Assembly: GCA_942493055.1 (NCBI GenBank)
Contig: OW818680.1
Span: 4,960,001-5,024,000 of the forward strand
Origin: CAIZQW01 sp942493055
GTDB taxonomy: Bacteria; Verrucomicrobiota; Kiritimatiellia; RFP12; UBA1067
Reading direction: 5' to 3'
Length of the DNA: 64,000 nt
In this document: positions 8,478 through 15,970 of the stretch, piece after piece
How positions within the stretch are numbered: the first letter of the stretch is position 1
Layout of the letters: the number at the start of each line of letters is the position of its first letter
Made by a program: the position numbers and the translations under genes
The notes under the pieces: generated by a model
The model's database searches: none
Told to the model about the DNA's origin: nothing
The model's input: only the letters and a program-made list of their open reading frames with translations

Positions 8478-9014
8478 ATGAAACAAGTTCCAGTTCTGGT
8501 TTTAGGTGTGATTGTCTGTTCAGCCGTGCTCGTTTCCGGCTGCGGGAGGGCGAAGAAGTCCATGTCCGAAAAGATATCGGAAAAGATTGCTGAAAAGGCG
8601 ATCGCGATGAACATCAAGGACTCGCAGGGCAAGGATGCCAAGGTGGATATTACGGATGGCAAACTGACTGTTAAGACAAAAGATGGAGAAACGTCTTTTG
8701 CCTCGGGGGAGGGTGCTGCGATCCCTGAGAATTTCCCGAAGGACGTCTATGTGGTGAAGGGCGCCAAGATTCAGATGGCGATGAAGACGCCTGACGGTTT
8801 CGCGCTGAGCATGAAGGTGGATCAGGCGGCGGCAACGCTTGCTGCGACGTATGAGAAGGAATTGAAGGCGCAGGGATGGGAGCAGGAAGGCTCTTTTGAT
8901 ATGAGCGGCACCCGTTCCCTTGCCTATAAGAAGGGCGAGCGTCAAGTGGCGATTGTCATGACCAAGTCAGAGGATACGACAGACGTCATGATTACCGTGG
9001 CAGAAAAAAAATAG
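8478..9014 (+). CDS. Lipoprotein of unknown function
   Basis: 178 aa. The lipoprotein signal is clear, with lipobox LVSGC near residue 22. Next comes a Lys/Glu-rich helix (KKSMSEKISEKIAEKAIAM). Then a repetitive beta segment (KVDITDGKLTVKTKDGETSF) and a C-terminal domain of about 90 residues follow (FPKDVYVVKGAKIQMAM... YEKELKAQGWEQEG...). The last part resembles small periplasmic domains that pair a 'Y...L...GW' helix with beta strands. No named family can be assigned. An AAGGAG ribosome site precedes the ATG. It lies 82 bp upstream of the xylose isomerase-like gene. Confidence 0.75.
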   Translation: MKQVPVLVLGVIVCSAVLVSGCGRAKKSMSEKISEKIAEKAIAMNIKDSQGKDAKVDITDGKLTVKTKDGETSFASGEGAAIPENFPKDVYVVKGAKIQMAMKTPDGFALSMKVDQAAATLAATYEKELKAQGWEQEGSFDMSGTRSLAYKKGERQVAIVMTKSEDTTDVMITVAEKK

Positions 9015-9096
9015 GGCAAAAGAGGTTTGGCTTGATTCTGCTGTTTGAACAGGATAAGCTAACCCATTCTTTAACTTTACTTTAAGAGGTCTTGAT

Positions 9097-10236
9097 ATGG
9101 CAAAGAAAGCGTACAATATTGATCCGGTCACATTGCGTTCCATGCCCTTCTGGTGCGTGGGCAATCCGTTAGGTGATCCCTTTGGCAGCGCAGTGCTCCC
9201 GAAGATTGACTCCATCGAAGTGGCGAAAATTCTGGCGGATGCGGCCAAGGACGGTCTGATTGAGGCCACGTCCTTCCATGACGATGACTTGGTCCCCTGG
9301 GATCCGGCCAATCTGAATGACGACCTCGACAAGAAGAGCTCGACCTATCAGAAGCTTCAGGAGATCAAGAAGATTTTAGATGGTGCTGGCCTCAAGATCA
9401 ACATGGCCACGTGCGGTCTCCATGGACATCCGATGTTCCGCAACGGCGGCCTGACGAATCCGGATCCGAAGATTCGTGCGATTGCCAAGAAGAAATGCGA
9501 ACGCAACATCCGCATCGGCGCGATGTTCGGCGCGAAATATCTGACCTACTGGGTCGCGCGTGACGGCTTTGAAGTGCCTGTCACCGTTGACTGGAAGAAC
9601 GTCTACAACTGGCTGGCCGAGGCCCTCAACGGCGCGTATGACTATGTGAAGAAGAATAAATTCACGAACTACGTCGGCATGACTATTGAACCCAAGCCGA
9701 ACGAGCCCCGCGGTCACATGTATCTCCCGACCTCGGGTCATGCGGTGGGCTTCATCTACGGCAAGCTGAAACACCCGGAGTTCTTCGGTATCAATCCGGA
9801 ACTGCTTCAGCATGAGAGCATGGCGCTTCTGAATGCTGTGCATACGGTCGGCTACCTGACCAGCATGAAGAAGCTCTTCTTCCTGCACTTCGGCAGCCAG
9901 ATCAAGGCGCAGTTTGACAATGACTTCCCGCCGTTGATCGGTCCGGAAGGCCTCAAGGAGACAGTCCAGATGTTCTGGGCGTTGCGCAAGGTGGGCTGGA
10001 AGGGCGTCGTGGAGTTCGATTGCCACATGCTTCGCAGCGATGGTAACCCGGCTGACCCCATCGGTTGCCGCAAGGCCTTTGTGCGCGACTGCATCCGAGC
10101 GCTTTCAACCGCGTTGCTGCTGGCGGACCGCCTGATGGAGCTCAATACCGAGGGTATGAGCGCCGCCGAGGCTGACCTTGCAGCTACTGCGTTGATGTGC
10201 AAGCTGGACAAGAAGACCGTCGCCGAGTGGATGTAA
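9097..10236 (+). CDS. xylA: Xylose isomerase-family TIM-barrel enzyme
   Basis: 379 aa, cytoplasmic. It aligns along its length with class I (actinobacterial-type) xylose isomerases. Shared features are FHDDDL (catalytic His/Asp pair), the metal-1 site and catalytic Lys in TIEPKPNEPRG, NPELLQHE around metal ligands, the FDND metal-2 pair and the late FDCH. The family interconverts aldose and ketose sugars such as D-xylose and D-xylulose. Two departures are visible. One residue is inserted in the PExxH segment, and the usual Asp of FHIDLNGQ is His here (FFLHFGSQ). Activity or sugar choice may therefore differ from true XylA. The AGAGGT ribosome site supports the start. No xylulokinase is nearby. 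Confidence 0.82.
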   Translation: MAKKAYNIDPVTLRSMPFWCVGNPLGDPFGSAVLPKIDSIEVAKILADAAKDGLIEATSFHDDDLVPWDPANLNDDLDKKSSTYQKLQEIKKILDGAGLKINMATCGLHGHPMFRNGGLTNPDPKIRAIAKKKCERNIRIGAMFGAKYLTYWVARDGFEVPVTVDWKNVYNWLAEALNGAYDYVKKNKFTNYVGMTIEPKPNEPRGHMYLPTSGHAVGFIYGKLKHPEFFGINPELLQHESMALLNAVHTVGYLTSMKKLFFLHFGSQIKAQFDNDFPPLIGPEGLKETVQMFWALRKVGWKGVVEFDCHMLRSDGNPADPIGCRKAFVRDCIRALSTALLLADRLMELNTEGMSAAEADLAATALMCKLDKKTVAEWM

Positions 10237-10242
10237 GCCAGC

Positions 10243-10473
10243 TTCATTGGAATGATGGAATATTGGATTGGTGGAATATTGGGGATTCACTGCCACCACG
10301 GGGAGGGTCGCACGCTGTGCGACTGGCGCAGAGGCCTGCGCCGCTCCCTGTAACTCATCACGCATTGCAATGATTCCTCATCGTCCAAGGCACGCAAATG
10401 CGTGCTCTTCCCAATGGATTTCTCATTTCCAATCCCATCCTCCACCATTCCCATATTCCATCATTCCGGTGAG
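10243..10473. repeat. GGAAT-armed hairpin repeat, copy A
   Basis: This fills the gap between the xylose isomerase-like gene and the hydrolase. The left arm is GGAATGATGGAATATTGG-rich, the right arm CCATTCCCATATTCCATC-rich, and they are inverted with respect to each other. The core at 10301-10348 is the two-hairpin GGGAG/CTCCC unit, in reverse orientation relative to copy B. The right end (GGTGAGGTTATAGACAAAG) supplies the ribosome site of the next gene. A further small hairpin, GCACGC/GCGTGC, lies near 10390. Confidence 0.85.
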
Positions 10474-10490
10474 GTTATAGACAAAGAGGC

Positions 10491-11273
10491 ATGATTCTTC
10501 ACAGCAGAATAGAAGGTGATGGAACTCCGACAGTGGTTGTCCTGCATGGGCTCATGGGCTCCATGGACAACTGGCGCACTGTCCAGCAGGCCTTGGCCGC
10601 GCACTGTCGGGTGGTCTGCCTGGATCTGGCGAACCACGGCAAGTCGCCCCATGCCGAAACATTTACCTTGCGCAACTTGGCAATAGATGTCTGCGAGACC
10701 CTGGACGCACTCCGCATTGAGCGCGCGGTCCTCATGGGCCACTCGCTGGGTGGCAAGGTGGCGATGCTGATGGCCTCGGAATGGCCGGAGCGGGTGCAGG
10801 GTCTGGTCATTGTCGATATTATGCCGGGCGCGTTTGCCCCTGCGCATCTTTTTGTCCTGCGCGCCTGTCAGCGTCTGGAGTTGGGCCGGGCAACGACCCG
10901 CGAGCAGCTCGATGCGGCTTTGGCGGAACATGTGCTTCAGCCTGAGACGCGCGCCTTTCTGCTGAAGAATGTGGCGCGGGATGAGCAGGGGAAGTTCTTC
11001 TGGCGTGTGCCCCTGGATTATCTCATTGCCAATTACAAGGCTGTCAGTGATGCGGTTCCGTTGGAGAAGCGATATGAAGGCCCCGTGCTGGCGGTGGCCG
11101 GCGGAAAATCGCCCTTCAAAGTGATGCGCCATGAAGCAACGATGCGAAAACACTTCCCTGCTATAGAGTTCATCGTCTTTCCGGAGGCAGGCCACTTGAT
11201 CCACATGGAAGAAGCCCAGCATTTTGCAGAAACAATCACCAGCTTTCTGGATGCGATCAAGAGCGGATACTGA
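10491..11273 (+). CDS. ybfF: Alpha/beta hydrolase, YbfF-type esterase
   Basis: 260 aa. Typical alpha/beta hydrolase motifs are seen: the oxyanion segment VVLHGLMGSMDNW, the nucleophile elbow GHSLGGK with Ser85, a DIMPG strand, and the catalytic His in EAGHLIHMEEAQHF near the C-terminus. LHGLMGS and NHGKSPH are hallmarks of YbfF-like acyl-ester hydrolases. No signal peptide, so cytoplasmic. The physiological ester is unknown. The GAGG ribosome site lies in the right end of the GGAAT repeat that abuts the start codon. Confidence 0.87.
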   Translation: MILHSRIEGDGTPTVVVLHGLMGSMDNWRTVQQALAAHCRVVCLDLANHGKSPHAETFTLRNLAIDVCETLDALRIERAVLMGHSLGGKVAMLMASEWPERVQGLVIVDIMPGAFAPAHLFVLRACQRLELGRATTREQLDAALAEHVLQPETRAFLLKNVARDEQGKFFWRVPLDYLIANYKAVSDAVPLEKRYEGPVLAVAGGKSPFKVMRHEATMRKHFPAIEFIVFPEAGHLIHMEEAQHFAETITSFLDAIKSGY

Positions 11274-11316
11274 GTTTTTACGCCCCTGTGCACGCGCTGA
11301 CGTGGACGCACCCTTT

Positions 11317-11354
11317 TAAACTATTTTGAAAATAGTTTACGATGGTAGTTGACA
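11317..11354 (+). promoter_or_regulatory. 23-bp palindrome and -35 box upstream of the RRM gene
   Basis: A palindrome at 11317-11339 (half-site TAAACTATTTT, one central G, then the exact reverse complement) ends 9 bp before a perfect TTGACA at 11349-11354. No good -10 follows; CAAAGT at 11372 is the nearest. A 5' leader of about 110 nt then runs to the RRM start at 11487. The site looks like an operator or activator box. It lacks the GC content of a terminator. Confidence 0.5.
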
Positions 11355-11486
11355 TTCAGGGCTCCAAGCCTCAAAGTACATCTCGCGACTACATCAGTAG
11401 TAGCGTATCCGGACCCCCTGTCTCGTGTTATATGGAGGAGGACTCCGCTTAACTCAGTTATATGACACAAGATAAGGTTACAAACT

Positions 11487-11771
11487 ATGGATATCTACGT
11501 AGGCAATCTGCCATACGACGTTTCAGACAGTGATCTGCAACAGCTCTTCTCGAAATACGGGACCGTCGCGTCAGCACGCGTGGTCACAGACCGGGCAACC
11601 GGCCGTGCAAAGGGTTTCGGCTTTGTTGAGATGAGCGACCGCGCGGAGGCTGAAAAGGCCATCGCCAGCACGAACGGCACCGACATGAATGGTCGTCCGC
11701 TGCGCGTGAATGAGTCCCAGCCCAAGCCCCGCGAAGAGCGTGGCGGCGGCGGAGGCGGCGGACGCTGGTAG
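11487..11771 (+). CDS. Single-RRM glycine-tailed RNA-binding protein
   Basis: 94 aa. One RRM domain with RNP2 IYVGNL (residues 3-8) and RNP1 KGFGFVEM (42-49), then a short Arg/Gly tail ending GGGGGGGRW. This is the Rbp family found in cyanobacteria and many PVC bacteria. It is often linked to cold shock or mRNA handling. The long leader and the palindrome upstream suggest regulated expression. A strong bidirectional terminator follows 28 bp after the stop. Confidence 0.95.
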   Translation: MDIYVGNLPYDVSDSDLQQLFSKYGTVASARVVTDRATGRAKGFGFVEMSDRAEAEKAIASTNGTDMNGRPLRVNESQPKPREERGGGGGGGRW

Positions 11772-11799
11772 TCCCAGCCCTGTCCAAGCAATTCAAAAA

Positions 11800-11834
11800 A
11801 CCCTGTCGCTTCAACGCGGCAGGGTCTTTTTTTT
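11800..11834. terminator. Bidirectional rho-independent terminator
   Basis: A 10-bp stem ACCCTGTCGC/GCGGCAGGGT (one G-U pair) with a short loop is followed by a run of T. On the other strand the preceding run of A gives a U-tract. It lies between the convergent RRM and LacI-family genes and can serve both. Confidence 0.9.
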
Positions 11835-11862
11835 CTTGATCACGCATGCGCCACGTTCGACA

Positions 11863-12906
11863 TTATGTCCGGGGAGTGCCTTCGACTATCTTCGGCGAAA
11901 GCAAGATGGTCATGAGATCCGTTCCGGGGTGTTCGATACGCCAGAGCAGGTGTTCAACAGCCTTCTTGCCAATCTCCTCCGCATGGATATCAATCGTGGC
12001 AGGCTGAGGGATCAGCCCGCTCAGCAGGCGTTGTTCGTTGTTGCAGGAGATGATCTCGATATCTTTTCCGGGATGGATGTTTCTGCGGAGAAGTTGAAAA
12101 TAGATGGGGGGCACAAAGAGATCGGCAAGCAGGAAGAGTCCGGTGGGGCGTGGCTTACTTGCCAGCAGGCGGTCCAGCAGGGCGTGCAACCGCTGCTGAT
12201 CAATGAGAAGGGTATCCTTTTCAACCGACTCCAGTTTGTTGTCCCCCAAACTCAGCACGGTTCCGCCAGCAGCCCGCATGGTGTCGATGAAGGATTGAGC
12301 GCGTGTCTGCCAGAGGCTCGACTCGACATGCCCCAGCACGGCTGCGTGCCGATGGCCGCGCGCCAGCAGATGCTGGGCAGCCAGGATCCCGATCAGATCA
12401 TTCCGGTAGGTGACTTGGTCATGCCACGGCTGTGCAAGGGTGTCGCCCATGACGCGAACACAAGGGATGGTGCGCAAGAGCCCCGCCTTGTCCATCTGTT
12501 CGCCTGAATTGGAGAGAAAAAGCACCAGTCCATCGAGCTTTTTCTGGCGGATCTCGTTCGGGAGCGAATCCAGGTCAGGCGCGTGATACAACACCATGGA
12601 GAGCCCGCGCGTCCGGAGAGCGGTCTCTACGCCGTGCAGGAGGGCAACATAGACCGGCGCGTTTAAGAGTACACGGGGGATGCCAACCGCTAAGAGGGCG
12701 ATGCGGTAGGTGGTGGGGACCTTCCGTTTCCCGGGGCGCGGGCCAGGGCGCCGCTCCGGCGGACGCGGTGAATAACCCAACTTCGCAATCGCATCCCTTA
12801 CCGCCAGCCCAGTGGCAGGCGACACATTTGACTTGTTGTTGAGCACATTCGAAACTGTCGCGACGGATACACCCGCCTCTGAGGCGACCTCTTTGATCGA
12901 TGCCAT
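11863..12906 (-). CDS. LacI-family transcriptional regulator
   Basis: 347 aa. The N-terminal HTH is typical (SIKEVASEAGVSVATVSNVLNNKSNVSPAT), followed by an Arg/Pro-rich linker. The periplasmic-binding-like sensor has core strands YRIALLAVGIP, LDGLVLFLSNSG, HAAVLGHVES, GLFLLADLF and IEIISCNNEQRLLSG. It probably senses a sugar and controls the divergent locus starting at 13077. The 170-bp intergenic region is AT-rich with repeated ATTATAATT words that also occur before the next gene of the locus. The ligand is unknown. Confidence 0.93.
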   Translation of the reverse strand: MASIKEVASEAGVSVATVSNVLNNKSNVSPATGLAVRDAIAKLGYSPRPPERRPGPRPGKRKVPTTYRIALLAVGIPRVLLNAPVYVALLHGVETALRTRGLSMVLYHAPDLDSLPNEIRQKKLDGLVLFLSNSGEQMDKAGLLRTIPCVRVMGDTLAQPWHDQVTYRNDLIGILAAQHLLARGHRHAAVLGHVESSLWQTRAQSFIDTMRAAGGTVLSLGDNKLESVEKDTLLIDQQRLHALLDRLLASKPRPTGLFLLADLFVPPIYFQLLRRNIHPGKDIEIISCNNEQRLLSGLIPQPATIDIHAEEIGKKAVEHLLWRIEHPGTDLMTILLSPKIVEGTPRT

Positions 12907-12977
12907 ACAGGAGTCCTCTCTTTTGAAATTTAAAATAATATAAAATTAAACAATAATCAACGGTTAATTGTAGATAG

Positions 12978-12999
12978 ATTATAATTTGATTATAATTAG
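12978..12999. promoter_or_regulatory. Direct 11-bp repeat in the LacI/polysaccharide-locus divergent promoter
   Basis: ATTATAATTTG and ATTATAATTAG stand head to tail in the divergent intergenic region. The shared ATTATAATT word recurs in the palindromes at 15849-15887. A candidate operator for the adjacent LacI regulator, although LacI-family sites usually have a central CG, which is lacking here. Confidence 0.4.
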
Positions 13000-13076
13000 A
13001 ATTACAAAATAATTTAAAATTAGGGTTGCATAACGAGGCGGGGCGTGATTTACTAGGGACACATTTAGGAGGTCCA

Positions 13077-15836
13077 ATGAAGGAAAGCTGTATTTCGAAA
13101 GCGGGAGCAGGGGGGGTATCCAACCTGTGGGCGGGCATCTTCGCGGTGTCCTGCATTCTGGCTGTCAACATCACTCAGGCCGCAGTTCCGCCGGAGGTCA
13201 TAACGGTTTCAACGCTCTACTCCCAAGTGGTCAATCCCGCGAACGCGGTCCATCCCTTGTGGACGCCTGTGCAGCACTACCGGGGCATGACGTTCGTCGT
13301 GTGTCCGGATGTCACGCTCCGCCCGCTGGTCACTCAGATCGATTGTTCCGGAAAAGTCACCACGGTTTTTCTCGATACGTTGACGGATCCTGTTTACACA
13401 GCCAGTTCAGACGGCCATAACCGTTTTACCATGGGCATTGATAAGAACGGGTATCTCCATATCATGGGCGATATGCATGGCTATGCGCCGTGGGCGGGCA
13501 CGTACACGGCCCGTTATCAGTACCAGTCGATCATGTACTGGAAATCCAACAAGGCGCTCGATGTCACGGGAGGGTTCACCTTCTGCGGCGGCCTGAATGC
13601 CGCCACGAGGCTCCCGGGCGTGGAGTATGGCGGGGACAGCCGCTTCTTTAACGACAGAAACGGGGAGTTGTATTTCTCAGCCCGGGTCAGGGCTTTTGAG
13701 GGCAGTACGCTCGGAGGCTCCGAGCCGTTCATCGCTTACGGGGTTTACCGGTACAGCAGCTCCAACGGCGTATGGACTGCGCTGGGGGGGAAGGTCGATC
13801 CGGCGGATGCGCCAGGGGCCAGGAATTTCAATACCGTGCTGTACTGGGAGTATACGCATGGCTTTGAGGCTTATCAGAGCCAGCCCCGGTTCGACAACAA
13901 CAACCGTCTCCATTTCTCGATCGCCGGTAACACGGCCGGGACAAAGGGGAGCGGTCTGATCTACGCCTATTCGGACGATTGCGGACTCACGTGGAAAAAG
14001 GCCAACGGCACCGTGATCCCCGGCCTGCCGTTACGCGGAAAAGATGGCGCGGCGAATCAGGGGGACCTGATCGACCGTTCCAGTTCGGTTGCCCAGCAGT
14101 CCAGCGTCAGCACGGACAGGGACGGCAAGCTGAACGTGGCTGGTCGGACGTGGACGGGAACCGGCTGGACGCCGATCTCGGGTGGGGCGGGTATCCTGGG
14201 GCCTGACAACATGTTGACGGCTGAGGGCGGTTCGATGCTCTGCAGGGCCGCAGCCATTGGCCAGCCTGTCGCCCATCACCAGACGGGCTTCGGGCAAGTC
14301 TTTTCCACGTGCGAACTGGCGATCCAGAATGAGAACGCCATCTATGGGATCGGTCTGCCGCCGGGGAACAACTTTGTCAACGCGACCTGCATGTCGGTGT
14401 ACAAGGCCGCCTTCCGTCCCAGCGAGAATGTCGCGATGGCGGGCATCGCCAGCGCGCATGCCGGCAATGCGGACGCGGCGTTTGACGGTTCGCCTGAGGC
14501 GAAGTGGCTGGCGGGCGGGGGGAGCAGCGGCTGGTTGCAGTACCGCTTCGGCAACGGAGCCGCCTGGTCTCTCGGGAGCTACAGCCTGACCAGCGGCGGG
14601 GATATGCCTCTCCGCGATCCGAAAAACTGGCAGCTCCAAGGGTCAAACAACGGGAAGGATTGGATAACTCTGGACATGCGGAAAGACGAGGTGTTTGCGG
14701 CGCGCCTGCAGACCAAGACGTACACCCTCTCGAACCAGACGGCCTACGCCTATTACCGTCTCGAGATTACCGCCAACAATGGCGGCTCGGAGATCCAGCT
14801 GGGCGAGGTGGTGCTGAACGGACGCCGGATTCCAGCCGCGCCGCTCGTTTTTAAGCCCGTTTCTGACAATGGAAAGGTCTGGCTGAGCTGGAACGCGTGC
14901 GCGTCTGCGACCAGCTATCAAATCAAGCGCTCAACAGTCAGCGGAGGTCCCTACACCACCCTGGCCACAGGCGTCACCGCCACCGATGACTTTGTCGATT
15001 CGAAGCTTGTCAACGGAAAGGCCTATTACTATGTCGTCTCGGCAAGGGGGCCGCTCGGCGAAAGCCCGGATTCCGCGCAGGTCTGCGCCATACCTGAGGA
15101 CCGCCCTCTGGCGCCGATCATTCAGACCGCGATCGGCGGCAACGGGCATGTTGTTTTGAACTGGGTCCCCTTGTGGCCCAGCGCGACCCGCTATACGGTC
15201 AAACGCGCTACGGCCAGCGGCGGACCGTACACCCGCATCGCCACGGGTGTGAGCGCGCTCAGCTTTACGGACACGGGACTGAAAAATGATGTGAACTATT
15301 ACTATGCGGTCAGCGCCTCCAACGCGAGCGGCGTCGAAAGCCCGGACTCCGCCCAGATCATTGGAACGCCCTTCCGCTGGGTGCCGATCCTCAAGTACAG
15401 GAGCGTCGGTTTCGACCCTGCGGTCCAAGGCGTGGCCTCCGCCAGCTCGGAAAACCCGCCGGGCGAGACCGCGGCCAGCGCGTTCGACGGTTCAGGCCGC
15501 AAATGGCTGGCAATGGCCAATGCCGGCTGGTTGCAGTACCAGTTCACCAACGGCGTGAAATGGGCGGTGACGCGCTATACCGTGACCAGCGGCGGTGACG
15601 GGCCTGAGCGTGACCCGAAGGACTGGCAGTTTCTGGGATCAAACGACGGAAAAAACTGGGCCATGCTGGACACCCGGGCCGGTGAGACCTTCGCCAATCG
15701 AAACATGGTCAAGACGTATGATGTCAGCAACCGCATGCCATATCAGTATTACCGACTGAACATCACGGCGAATGTGGGCAACGGGATCACCCAGCTGGCT
15801 GAACTGGTGTTGTGGGCTGACGGCGTTAAACCGTGA
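13077..15836 (+). CDS. Secreted BNR-repeat protein with discoidin and FN3 domains
   Basis: The reading frame opens at 13026, but AGGAGG seven bases before the ATG at 13077 fixes the start (919 aa). A signal peptide (SNLWAGIFAVSCILAVNITQAA) leads to a BNR_4-type beta-propeller at about residues 45-430. Its motifs are QYQSIMYWKSNKALDV, YGGDSRFFNDRNGELYFSAR, SQPRFDNNNRLHFSIAGNT and YSDDCGLTWKK. A discoidin-like module (about 448-585) follows, then two fibronectin type III modules (about 590-770) and a second discoidin-like module (about 785-919, LQYQFTNG...YRLNITAN). BNR_4 propellers include ulvan and rhamnogalacturonan lyase relatives, so it may bind or cleave an acidic polysaccharide. It is the first gene of the locus divergent from the LacI regulator. 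Confidence 0.85.
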   Translation: MKESCISKAGAGGVSNLWAGIFAVSCILAVNITQAAVPPEVITVSTLYSQVVNPANAVHPLWTPVQHYRGMTFVVCPDVTLRPLVTQIDCSGKVTTVFLDTLTDPVYTASSDGHNRFTMGIDKNGYLHIMGDMHGYAPWAGTYTARYQYQSIMYWKSNKALDVTGGFTFCGGLNAATRLPGVEYGGDSRFFNDRNGELYFSARVRAFEGSTLGGSEPFIAYGVYRYSSSNGVWTALGGKVDPADAPGARNFNTVLYWEYTHGFEAYQSQPRFDNNNRLHFSIAGNTAGTKGSGLIYAYSDDCGLTWKKANGTVIPGLPLRGKDGAANQGDLIDRSSSVAQQSSVSTDRDGKLNVAGRTWTGTGWTPISGGAGILGPDNMLTAEGGSMLCRAAAIGQPVAHHQTGFGQVFSTCELAIQNENAIYGIGLPPGNNFVNATCMSVYKAAFRPSENVAMAGIASAHAGNADAAFDGSPEAKWLAGGGSSGWLQYRFGNGAAWSLGSYSLTSGGDMPLRDPKNWQLQGSNNGKDWITLDMRKDEVFAARLQTKTYTLSNQTAYAYYRLEITANNGGSEIQLGEVVLNGRRIPAAPLVFKPVSDNGKVWLSWNACASATSYQIKRSTVSGGPYTTLATGVTATDDFVDSKLVNGKAYYYVVSARGPLGESPDSAQVCAIPEDRPLAPIIQTAIGGNGHVVLNWVPLWPSATRYTVKRATASGGPYTRIATGVSALSFTDTGLKNDVNYYYAVSASNASGVESPDSAQIIGTPFRWVPILKYRSVGFDPAVQGVASASSENPPGETAASAFDGSGRKWLAMANAGWLQYQFTNGVKWAVTRYTVTSGGDGPERDPKDWQFLGSNDGKNWAMLDTRAGETFANRNMVKTYDVSNRMPYQYYRLNITANVGNGITQLAELVLWADGVKP

Positions 15837-15848
15837 GGCAGGGTTTTT

Positions 15849-15887
15849 AAATTATAATTTTACTAATTGAAATTATAATTATAATTT
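15849..15887. promoter_or_regulatory. AT palindrome pair before the first PATR gene
   Basis: Two perfect palindromes, AAATTATAATTT (15849-15860) and AAATTATAATTATAATTT (15870-15887), lie between the BNR gene and the PATR gene. They share the ATTATAATT word with the divergent promoter at 12978. Possible second operator of the LacI regulator, or an internal promoter. Confidence 0.4.
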
Positions 15888-15970
15888 ATAATAGTTGTTG
15901 TCATTCGTTGGATGCCTTGTTACACTCCTGAACATTGAGATTGTTTAAAAGTTTGAAATAGGAGGACTGT

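Noticed and set aside
10243..10473. CRISPR-like array because of repeated GGAATGNTGG units
   Set aside because: Units are short, adjacent and degenerate, with no unique spacers and no cas genes; the arms are inverted, not direct.
11318..11338. AT palindrome as a rho-independent terminator of the hydrolase gene
   Set aside because: The stem has almost no GC pairs and no U-tract follows, so an operator is more likely.
11432..11452. Six-codon leader ORF before the RRM gene
   Set aside because: No ribosome site precedes it and so short a frame is expected by chance; kept only as a remark.
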